Made by a program: the position numbers and the translations under genes
The notes under the pieces: generated by a model
Databases searched by the model: none
What the model was told of the DNA's origin: nothing
The model's input: only the letters and a program-made list of their open reading frames with translations
From: an uncultured Prevotellaceae bacterium
GTDB taxonomy: Bacteria; Bacteroidota; Bacteroidia; Bacteroidales; Bacteroidaceae
Reading direction: 5' to 3'
Assembly (NCBI GenBank): GCA_945486445.1
Contig: CALYTD010000059.1
Span: 1-6,955 of the forward strand
DNA: 6,955 nucleotides
Part shown: one piece after another, positions 1 through 6,117 of the stretch
Layout of the letters: every line of letters begins with the position of its first letter
Numbering within the stretch: position 1 is the stretch's first letter

Positions 1-562
1 TGCCCTGATTGAATATCTCATAGTATGACTGTCCGTAGTTAGGAGAGAACATCACACCTACGAACGGCATCCTCGCCTCCCACGTTATGGGGAAAGTCTT
101 GCCCCAAAGCGGCAGCACGTAGCGCAGCATAAGGTGCGGGCCAATGCCGAGTGACATATACCCCTGCGCCGGATTGTTGCCGGAGTTGCGGGTATTGTAT
201 GTGAATCCGAGGCTATAGTCAGCCATTCCGCCGATGAGCAGGCGCAGTTTTCCGCCGGCAAGGTGTGTCTTGTACATCATGCTGTACGTGAAATCGTATG
301 AGCCGCTCAACTCGTTTGCCGTCTGCGCCCTGTTGTGGGTGGTGGCGAACGTGCCCTCATGCGTCAGCGAATATGTGACAGGGCGTTTGCGACTGTCACG
401 CAACACCTCTGAGATGAAGCGCACTTCAAAGCCCCGGTACTTCTCTGGCGAGAGGTAAGTGTCAAGATAATCGGCACTGCCAAAAGCAAGTTGCGTTGCC
501 ACTTCCTGCGCACCAGTGTGCAGGGAGAGTGACAACGCAACTGCTGTTATTGTCTTTTTCAT
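1..562 (-). CDS. Exported beta-strand-rich (probable outer-membrane) protein, DUF3316-like, 3' end outside window
   Basis: The frame is open from an ATG at 562-560 to the window edge: 187 codons, with no stop reached. I translated it by hand because the gene is cut off at its C-terminal end. Residues 1-18 form a signal peptide (MKK, a hydrophobic stretch, then HTGA before QE), with cleavage likely after Ala18. The mature part is rich in Tyr, Phe, Gly and Thr and alternates short beta-like strands with polar turns, for example GGKLRLLIGGMADYSLGFTY and GYMSLGIGPHLMLRYVLPLW. This pattern fits a small outer-membrane barrel. The overall layout resembles the Bacteroidota DUF3316 family as I remember it; that family call is tentative and no biochemical function is known. 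The gene lies 177 bp downstream of parC on the same strand, across a repeat-filled spacer. I see no good promoter in that spacer, so either read-through or an unrecognised promoter is possible. Confidence 0.75.
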   Translation of the reverse strand, partial: MKKTITAVALSLSLHTGAQEVATQLAFGSADYLDTYLSPEKYRGFEVRFISEVLRDSRKRPVTYSLTHEGTFATTHNRAQTANELSGSYDFTYSMMYKTHLAGGKLRLLIGGMADYSLGFTYNTRNSGNNPAQGYMSLGIGPHLMLRYVLPLWGKTFPITWEARMPFVGVMFSPNYGQSYYEIFNQG

Positions 563-570
563 TGTTTAGT

Positions 571-654
571 CGTTTAATGGACTGATTGCTTAACGGCTTA
601 TCGCCTTGGTTGTTCAACGGTTTGACGGCTTGGTTGGTTAGCTGTTTGACGGCT
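571..654. repeat. Degenerate short direct repeats (GTTTGACGGCT words)
   Basis: The 11-bp word GTTTGACGGCT occurs exactly at 620-630 and 644-654, 24 bp apart. Looser variants lie nearby (GTTTAATGG near 572, CTTAACGGCTTA near 589, GTTCAACGG near 612). The run occupies the leader of the exported-protein gene and contains no open frame of note. It looks like slippage-derived, word-like intergenic DNA of a kind seen in Bacteroidales; no function can be read from it. Confidence 0.55.
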
Positions 655-664
655 CACGCCCCCT

Positions 665-733
665 CAACCTAAAACCAAAAACCTCCAACCTACAACCCCA
701 AACCCACAACCTAAAACCAAAAACCTCCAACCT
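665..733. repeat. 27-bp exact direct repeat, two copies 42 bp apart
   Basis: Positions 665-691 and 707-733 are identical over 27 bp; both start CAACCTAAAACC and end CCTCCAACCT. The 15 bp between them is a similar C/A-rich run (CAACCCCAAACCCA). On the minus strand, the sense strand of the flanking genes, this reads as G/T-rich GGTTTTAGGTT words. The block begins six bases past the parC stop codon and fills its 3' untranslated region. It lacks an inverted repeat that would form a strong stem, so I do not call it a terminator. Confidence 0.8.
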
Positions 734-739
734 CTACCC

Positions 740-3478
740 TTAGAACAGCCTCAACTGTCCCGTCAGTTCGTCCCTTATCTCCTGCTCGCTCTTGCCGGCA
801 TCGGGGTCAAGGTTTTCTTCTTCCTGCTCTTGCGGGTCATTGTCACTGTTTCCTTCGCCTTCTGAGGGGGACTGAAAGCGTAGTGGTTCCAGTTCTTCCA
901 CTCGTTCTATCTGGAACGTGCTGATGCGCTTTCCTTTTGCCTTAAAGCCTTTCACTGCTATGAATTGCTCTGCATCTATCTCCATTGGCTCACGGAAGGC
1001 ATCGTTTCCGCCAAAGGTTACGAGTATGCGGGGATAGTATTGGTCTGTTAGTAGCAGCAGACGACTCTTCGGATTCTCGCCGAGGAAGGTGCGATGATTC
1101 TTTATCGCCTCCATCTCAAAGCGTTTTATGTAGCCGAAACCGTTATTGTCTGCATCGAGAAGAACAGCTGTCCAGGGCTTGTGTTCGTCCCATTTCTCTA
1201 TGCGGAGTATGTTCTGCTCAAAGTGATTGTTTGGATCTGGCGTGGTGATATAGAAGTCTCCATTGTCAAGTACGACAAGTATGCTGTCGTCATCATGGAA
1301 CTTTCCGAGTGACACACCGTGTGAATCATGGTTAAGGCGGTTAACGTCAGCGTCCCACCATACTTCTCTTCCTCCGAGGGTGGAGTGTCCGTGGCTCTTC
1401 AAGCCTATCTTGTGTATTGGTAATTTGGAAAGGATATTGCCTCGTGCTGCACGTCCTTTGACGGCAATGTCAGCGAAATTCTTTTCCATAAAGAGCCTCT
1501 TTACCTTCGGACCGGGTTCTAACGTCACCTTGATAACCTCTGCCTCACCGTTGGGGTTGGCTGTGAAATAGAGCACACGGCTACCTTTTGTACCCTGGGT
1601 GAGGTCGTATTCACGGTCACGGGTGCATGAATCTACGTTGAAACGCTTGATGTAATAGATTCCGTCTTTGCCGTCACGATAGACGGCATTGTATGTGGTA
1701 CGGCGGTCATTACGTTTCCATATCCCTACGTGTAGCACGTTTTTACCTACGTCTATCTTGTCGGCTATGCGCAAAACCTTGAATCTTCCGTCACGATAGA
1801 ATATTATCACATCGTCAATGTCAGAGCAGTTGCACACGAATTCGGCCTTTTTCAGCCCTGTACCGATAAATCCTTCCTGCCTGTCTATATAGAGTTTCTC
1901 GTTTGCTTCCACCACCTTCGTTGCCTCAATGGTATCAAAACTGCGTATTTCCGTGAGTCTTGGGTGATCTGCTCCATACTTGCTTCTGAGGTGTTCGTAC
2001 CATTGGCAGGTAATATCTACAAGGTGATTGAGGTCGTATTCTATCTGTTTTATCTCCTCCTGTATCCTTGCTATCAGTTCGTCTGCCTGGTCTTTGGAGA
2101 ATTTTAGTATGCGCTTCATCTTTATCTCCATAAGCCTCAGTATGTCTTCCTTGCGCACTTCCCGCACCAACTGGGGGTAAAACGGTGTGAGGCGTTCGTC
2201 TATATGCTCACACGCTTTGTCCATAGTGTCGGCGTTTTCATACTTTTTGTCCTTGTAGATGCGTTCCTCTATGAAGATTTTTTCCAGTGAACAGAAGAAC
2301 AATTGTTCAAGAAGTTCAGCCCTACGTATATCCAATTCTCGTCCTAACAGGCGCATGGTCTGGTCTGTACTGGCACGCAGCACATCGCTGATAGTCAGGA
2401 ATTGTGGCTTCTTATCCTTGATAACGCAGCAGTTTGGGGATATGCTTATCTCGCAATCAGTGAAGGCATAGAGCGCATCCAGCGTCTTGTCTGACGACAC
2501 TCCGGGTGCAAGATGCACGAGAATCTCTACATTTGCTGCTGTAAGGTCTTCTACTTTGCGCACCTTTATCTTGCCCTTCTCCACGGCTTTTGTAATGCTG
2601 TCGATGAGCGTCTCTGAGTTTTTAGAGAATGGAATGTCTCTTATTACGAGTGTCTTCTGGTCTAATTTCTCTATCTTTGCACGTACTCTGACGCTTCCTC
2701 CGCGCTGTCCGTCGTTGTATTTTGATACGTCTATGGAGCCTCCTGTGGGGAAATCGGGGTATAGTTGGAACTCTTCTCCTCGTAGATATGCTACTGCTGC
2801 GTCACATATCTCGCAGAAGTTGTGGGGCATTATCTTTGAGTTCAGTCCCACGGCAATGCCTTCTACTCCTTGTGCCAGCAACAAGGGGAACTTTACTGGC
2901 AGCGTCACTGGCTCCTTATTGCGTCCGTCGTATGACATTTGCCAGTCTGTTGTCTTGGGGTTAAAGACTGTCTCCAGGGCGAATTTAGACAGTCTTGCCT
3001 CTATGTATCGTGGTGCGGCGGCTGATGAACCCGTTAGTATGTTTCCCCAGTTGCCCTGTGTGTCTATCAGGAGGTCTTTCTGTCCCAACTGCACCAGGGC
3101 GTCACCTATGGAGGCATCACCGTGTGGGTGGAACTGCATAGTGTGTCCTACGATGTTCGCTACCTTATTATATCTCCCGTCATCCATACGTTTCATGGAG
3201 TGCAGTATGCGCCTTTGCACTGGCTTCAAGCCGTCTTCCACATGAGGCACGGCACGCTCCAGGATTACGTATGAGGCATAGTCGAGAAACCAGTTCTGGT
3301 ACATTCCGCTGAGATGATGTACCACAGAGGCATCAAAACGATTGGCGGGACGGTAGTCTGAAGACTCCGTCTCGCCAATATTTTCTGCTGTCTCCGCTTC
3401 ATCTTGCGGCTCAGCAGGTTTCTCTATGTTCTCTGGATTCTTATAATCTTCTGGTGAAAGTGTTTTTTCGTCGGACAT
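740..3478 (-). CDS. parC: DNA topoisomerase IV subunit A (type IIA topoisomerase A subunit)
   Basis: This is the DNA-cleaving subunit of a type IIA topoisomerase, which with an ATPase B subunit (ParE) decatenates and relaxes DNA. In the 912-residue product, an acidic leader (1-45) is followed by the breakage-reunion core: DGLKPVQRRIL (82-92), HPHGDASIGDAL (117-128), and AAAPRYIEARL (153-163), which carries the predicted catalytic Tyr158 after Arg157. The tower and coiled-coil region runs to about 520. A beta-pinwheel C-terminal domain spans roughly 525-865, and an acidic tail (866-906) ends in GQLRLF. The canonical gyrase GyrA box (QRRGGRG-type) is absent; degenerate equivalents are AVKGRAARGN (672-681) and AVKGFKAKGK (841-850). 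This supports ParC over GyrA, although many databases label such proteins 'gyrase/topoisomerase IV subunit A'. Chosen start: ATG at 3478, 28 bp after the FKBP-like gene, with no Shine-Dalgarno, as is usual here. It is the last gene of the glyS unit. Confidence 0.92.
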   Translation of the reverse strand: MSDEKTLSPEDYKNPENIEKPAEPQDEAETAENIGETESSDYRPANRFDASVVHHLSGMYQNWFLDYASYVILERAVPHVEDGLKPVQRRILHSMKRMDDGRYNKVANIVGHTMQFHPHGDASIGDALVQLGQKDLLIDTQGNWGNILTGSSAAAPRYIEARLSKFALETVFNPKTTDWQMSYDGRNKEPVTLPVKFPLLLAQGVEGIAVGLNSKIMPHNFCEICDAAVAYLRGEEFQLYPDFPTGGSIDVSKYNDGQRGGSVRVRAKIEKLDQKTLVIRDIPFSKNSETLIDSITKAVEKGKIKVRKVEDLTAANVEILVHLAPGVSSDKTLDALYAFTDCEISISPNCCVIKDKKPQFLTISDVLRASTDQTMRLLGRELDIRRAELLEQLFFCSLEKIFIEERIYKDKKYENADTMDKACEHIDERLTPFYPQLVREVRKEDILRLMEIKMKRILKFSKDQADELIARIQEEIKQIEYDLNHLVDITCQWYEHLRSKYGADHPRLTEIRSFDTIEATKVVEANEKLYIDRQEGFIGTGLKKAEFVCNCSDIDDVIIFYRDGRFKVLRIADKIDVGKNVLHVGIWKRNDRRTTYNAVYRDGKDGIYYIKRFNVDSCTRDREYDLTQGTKGSRVLYFTANPNGEAEVIKVTLEPGPKVKRLFMEKNFADIAVKGRAARGNILSKLPIHKIGLKSHGHSTLGGREVWWDADVNRLNHDSHGVSLGKFHDDDSILVVLDNGDFYITTPDPNNHFEQNILRIEKWDEHKPWTAVLLDADNNGFGYIKRFEMEAIKNHRTFLGENPKSRLLLLTDQYYPRILVTFGGNDAFREPMEIDAEQFIAVKGFKAKGKRISTFQIERVEELEPLRFQSPSEGEGNSDNDPQEQEEENLDPDAGKSEQEIRDELTGQLRLF

Positions 3479-3506
3479 ATTAATGGTTAATGGTGGGTTA
3501 TGAAGA

Positions 3507-4169
3507 TTATTGGAAGCCCGGCAGTGCCTGCCCCTGTCGTGCGAATGAGTGCAGCGTCATGTCAAACACCAGTGTGCTGTATGCAGGTATTGACGTGGAG
3601 CCTGTTGTTCCGTATGCAAGGGTGTAGGGTATGCAGACTTCCCATCTGTCGCCTACGTGCATGTTCATCACCGCCGTCGCAAAGCCGTCTCCTAAGGAAC
3701 TGACGAGGTATGAGAATGGCATCATAGTCTTAGGGTTATAGTCTCCGTACCATGAGGTGGCGAACTGGTATCCCAGATTGTCGTAAGATGGTGATGCAGT
3801 GCTATACGTCTGCGACTGTATGAGGTTGCCACGGATATGTAACCGCACAGAGTCCTTATACAGGGGAGACTCTGCGTACGGTGGTGTTACGCACTCATCA
3901 TGCGCCACCCTCTGGCTAATCACATGAACAATGACGTAGTCTGTGTGCGCCCCTTCCGTGGAAGTGTCTTTGGAATACACCTTTATCAGTTTCCACTTGG
4001 CAGGGTTCACGGCGATACTGTCAACAGCGCGCTGATACTGCCGTTCAAAGTACGTATCGTTTTTTTCTTGCCAGTTCTCGTACTCATTGTCGGTTTCCTC
4101 TGTTTCTGAGCATGATTGCAGGCACAGCAGGCCGGTTACGGTCAGCAACGCGAACAGGATTTTCTTCAT
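3507..4169 (-). CDS. FKBP-type peptidyl-prolyl isomerase-like lipoprotein
   Basis: This 220-residue protein is predicted to be a lipoprotein of the cell envelope. Residues 1-20 are a lipoprotein signal peptide with lipobox LQSC, so Cys20 would be acylated. The acidic stretch just after it (SETEETDNE) resembles the lipoprotein export signals of Bacteroidota, so surface display is possible but unproven. A helical, charged linker (about 25-60) leads to an FKBP-like domain (about 105-210). The domain ends with a clear family signature: GDRWEVCIPYTLAYGTTG (173-190), then IPAYSTLVFDMTL (194-206). FKBPs accelerate cis-trans isomerisation of prolyl bonds. The aromatic Tyr186 and Phe202 match FKBP12 Tyr82 and Phe99. 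However, by my alignment the usual Asp37 is Ser123 and Trp59 is Phe163, and the first half of the domain is diverged. Activity is therefore uncertain, and a chaperone or binding role is possible. The start ATG at 4169 lies 37 bp after the glyS stop, which indicates co-transcription. Confidence 0.85.
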   Translation of the reverse strand: MKKILFALLTVTGLLCLQSCSETEETDNEYENWQEKNDTYFERQYQRAVDSIAVNPAKWKLIKVYSKDTSTEGAHTDYVIVHVISQRVAHDECVTPPYAESPLYKDSVRLHIRGNLIQSQTYSTASPSYDNLGYQFATSWYGDYNPKTMMPFSYLVSSLGDGFATAVMNMHVGDRWEVCIPYTLAYGTTGSTSIPAYSTLVFDMTLHSFARQGQALPGFQ

Positions 4170-4207
4170 CTTTGTCTGGGTATAGGTTATGTGTTGTAGC
4201 CTACGGA

Positions 4208-5752
4208 CTAACAGAGTCTTTTGAGTAGCGAGGTGATAGATACCTGATCTTCTATTATTCCACGCAGTTCCTCCACGTTGACACGCTTCTGTTCCATGGT
4301 GTCGCGGTAGCGCAGAGTCACGGTGTTGTCCTCCAGTGTCTGGTGGTCAACGGTGACACAGAACGGTGTGCCTATGGCATCCTGACGACGATAGCGTTTG
4401 CCTATCTGGTCTTTCTCCTCGTATTTGCAGTTGAAGTGGAACTTTAGACTGTTCATTATGTCCATAGCCTTCTCTGGCAGCCCGTCCTTCTTTGTCAGAG
4501 GGAACACCGCCAATTTTACCGGTGCGAGTGCTGCGGGCAGGTGAAGCACGGTGCGTGTCTCGCCGTTTTCCAGTTTCTCCTCCTCGTATGAGTGGCACAT
4601 GATGGAGAGGAACATACGGTCAACGCCGATAGAGGTCTCTATAACATACGGTGTGTATGACTCGTTTATCTCTGGATCGAAATACTTTATCTGCTTGCCT
4701 GAGAACTTCTCGTGCTGTGAGAGGTCAAAGTTGGTGCGTGAGTGAATGCCCTCTACTTCCTTGAAACCGAACGGCATGCGGAACTCAATGTCGGTAGCTG
4801 CATTGGCATAATGCGCAAGTTTGTCATGGTCATGGAAGCGATAGTTCTCTGAACCGAAGCCAAGGTTCTGGTGCCACCTCATTCTTGTCTCCTTCCACTT
4901 TGCGAACCAGTCGAGTTCTGTGCCTGGCTTTATAAAGAACTGCATTTCCATTTGCTCAAACTCACGCATACGGAAGATGAACTGTCGTGCTACTATCTCG
5001 TTGCGGAATGCCTTACCTATCTGCGCAATACCGAACGGAATCTTCATGCGTCCCGTCTTCTGCACGTTGAGGTAGTTCACGAATATACCCTGTGCTGTTT
5101 CTGGGCGCAGGTATATCTTCATGGCATTATCAGCCGATGCGCCCATCTCTGTGGAGAACATGAGGTTAAACTGTCTCACGTCTGTCCAGTTACGAGTGCC
5201 AGATATAGGGCATACTATTTCCTCATCAACAATTATCTGCTTCAGCATCTCAAGGTCCATGGCGTTCATTGCCTCAGAGTAGCGTGCGTGCAGGTTGTCA
5301 AACTTCTTTTGGTTTTCAAGCACTCGTGGATTAGTCTGTCGGAACTCCTCTTCGTTAAAGGCGTCGCCATACTTCTTCCTTGCCTTCTCAACCTCTTTGT
5401 TCACCTTGTCCTCATACTTCGCCATCTGCTCCTCTATGAGCACATCGGCGCGGTAGCGTTTCTTTGAGTCACGGTTATCAATGAGCGGGTCGTTGAAGGC
5501 GTCAACGTGGCCGGAGGCCTTCCATATAGTGGGGTGCATAAAGATGGCTGAGTCAATGCCCACGATATTGTCGTGCAGGAGCACCATTGACTGCCACCAG
5601 TACTGCTTTATGTTATTCTTCATCTCCACGCCGTTCTGTCCGTAGTCATAAACTGCGCCCAAACCGTCATAGATATCACTTGACGGGAACACGAACCCGT
5701 ATTCCTTGCAGTGACTTACAATCTTCTTGAAAACATCATCTTGTTGTGCCAT
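4208..5752 (-). CDS. glyS: Glycine--tRNA ligase, single-chain alpha2 type
   Basis: This cytoplasmic class II aminoacyl-tRNA synthetase attaches glycine to tRNA-Gly using ATP. It is the homodimeric, single-polypeptide form shared with archaea, eukaryotes and some bacteria, not the alpha2beta2 GlyQ/GlyS form of E. coli. The product is 514 residues, a normal length. Recognisable elements in order are: YDGLGAVYDYGQNGVEMK (28-45); a motif 1 region IFMHPTIWKASGH (70-82); WTDVRQFNLMF (189-199); LRPETAQGIF (215-224); motif 2 with AFRNEI (248-253) and EFEQMEMQFF (264-273); HSRTNFDLSQH (337-347); and motif 3 IGVDRMFL (375-382). An anticodon-binding domain follows (about 408-505). Many bacterial relatives have a CPxCG pair ahead of the WTxxRQFNLMF block; here it is CPISG (181-185), so the second cysteine is missing. 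The start ATG at 5752 has an A-rich leader without a Shine-Dalgarno, about 40 nt below a good promoter core. It is the first gene of the three-gene unit. Confidence 0.97.
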   Translation of the reverse strand: MAQQDDVFKKIVSHCKEYGFVFPSSDIYDGLGAVYDYGQNGVEMKNNIKQYWWQSMVLLHDNIVGIDSAIFMHPTIWKASGHVDAFNDPLIDNRDSKKRYRADVLIEEQMAKYEDKVNKEVEKARKKYGDAFNEEEFRQTNPRVLENQKKFDNLHARYSEAMNAMDLEMLKQIIVDEEIVCPISGTRNWTDVRQFNLMFSTEMGASADNAMKIYLRPETAQGIFVNYLNVQKTGRMKIPFGIAQIGKAFRNEIVARQFIFRMREFEQMEMQFFIKPGTELDWFAKWKETRMRWHQNLGFGSENYRFHDHDKLAHYANAATDIEFRMPFGFKEVEGIHSRTNFDLSQHEKFSGKQIKYFDPEINESYTPYVIETSIGVDRMFLSIMCHSYEEEKLENGETRTVLHLPAALAPVKLAVFPLTKKDGLPEKAMDIMNSLKFHFNCKYEEKDQIGKRYRRQDAIGTPFCVTVDHQTLEDNTVTLRYRDTMEQKRVNVEELRGIIEDQVSITSLLKRLC

Positions 5753-5793
5753 TTTTGTATTGTGGTGTTATGTATGTATAGTATTTTGAGCGA

Positions 5794-5822
5794 CAAAGTT
5801 ACAACATTTTCCTGAAAGCAAC
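5794..5822 (-). promoter_or_regulatory. Probable promoter of the glyS-FKBP-parC unit
   Basis: On the minus strand TAACTTTG (5801-5794) matches the Bacteroidota -7 consensus TAnnTTTG exactly. A GTTG (5822-5819) lies 17 bases upstream, near where the -33 TTTG/TTG box is expected. Transcription would begin around 5787-5789, giving a leader of about 35 nt before the glyS ATG. No other match this good precedes any gene in the unit. Confidence 0.7.
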
Positions 5823-5881
5823 GATTTTTTCGCACTTTTTAACCCAAATCCGTAATTATGCTTATGCAATGTTCTGTTATA

Positions 5882-6010
5882 AGTTATGAATTATCTGTTA
5901 TGAACTGCGTCAGTTATGAGTTATGAATTATGAGTTCCTCGTTAGTTGTTAGTTATGAATTTTGAATTATGAGTTCGTCGTTAATACCTCATCAATCATC
6001 ACTCATAACT
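5882..6010. repeat. AT-rich AGTTATGAATT word-repeat block
   Basis: AGTTATGAATT occurs exactly at 5882-5892, 5919-5929 and 5951-5961, with a shorter AGTTATGA at 5912-5919. A longer unit, GAATTATGAGTTCCTCGTTA (5925-5944), recurs at 5964-5983 with one mismatch, 39 bp away. The reverse complement of AGTTATGAG (5912-5920) appears as CTCATAACT at 6002-6010, so the block's right end could pair back on itself. It lies between the glyS promoter and the palindrome array and has no credible open frame. Confidence 0.75.
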
Positions 6011-6014
6011 CTTG

Positions 6015-6022
6015 TAACTTTG
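6015..6022 (+). promoter_or_regulatory. Rightward TAnnTTTG core, possible promoter
   Basis: TAACTTTG on the plus strand is an exact Bacteroidota -7 match. It shares an 11-bp context (TTGTAACTTTG, 6012-6022) with the glyS promoter, which faces the other way at 5804-5794. No clear TTTG -33 box sits 19-20 bp upstream, which weakens the call. A transcript would start near 6028, run through the palindrome array and go antisense into the AraC-type gene. Confidence 0.3.
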
Positions 6023-6026
6023 GGAG

Positions 6027-6117
6027 GCACCTGTAATCAGGTGCTGATTGCGGTGTAATCAGGTGCTGATTACAATGCTATTTGCTGCTGATTTCAGCGT
6101 AATCAGATACTGATTAC
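6027..6117. repeat. Array of AATCAG/CTGATT palindromes
   Basis: Three related palindromes share the form GTAATCAG-NNN-CTGATTAC. They are 6033-6051 (loop GTG, one wobble pair), 6054-6074 (nine-base-pair stem, loop GTG) and 6099-6117 (eight-base-pair stem, loop ATA). A smaller one, GCTGATTTCAGC, sits at 6087-6098. The first two form a 22-bp tandem repeat, sharing TGTAATCAGGTGCTGATT at 6032-6049 and 6054-6071. An alternative stem, GCACCTG-TAAT-CAGGTGC (6027-6044), overlaps the first palindrome, so the two foldings exclude each other. The last palindrome contains the final codons and stop of the AraC-type gene. On the minus strand no stem is followed by a T-run, so these are not standard terminators for that gene. 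On the plus strand the last stem is followed by TTTCTTGCTT, a weak terminator-like tail. Confidence 0.85.

Noticed and set aside
234..458. 74-codon plus-strand open frame at the left end
   Set aside because: It lies opposite the continuous exported-protein frame with its signal peptide, which explains the DNA better.
2487..3245. 252-codon plus-strand open frame opposite parC
   Set aside because: It lies entirely within the well-supported parC frame, has no recognisable domain and no promoter; its composition is what the complement of coding DNA gives.
4871..5467. 198-codon plus-strand open frame opposite glyS
   Set aside because: It is a complement-strand shadow of glyS codons, rich in Leu, His and Cys without any coherent domain.
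5753..5793. T-box or other leader riboswitch for glyS
   Set aside because: The predicted leader is only about 35 nt and A-rich, far too short for a T-box or riboswitch fold.
5882..6117. CRISPR array
   Set aside because: Repeat units are 8-22 bp, of mixed type, with no uniform spacers and no cas genes.
6033..6117. Intrinsic terminators of the AraC-type gene
   Set aside because: On the minus strand none of the stems is followed by a T-run and the stems are AT-rich, so they are annotated only as repeats.
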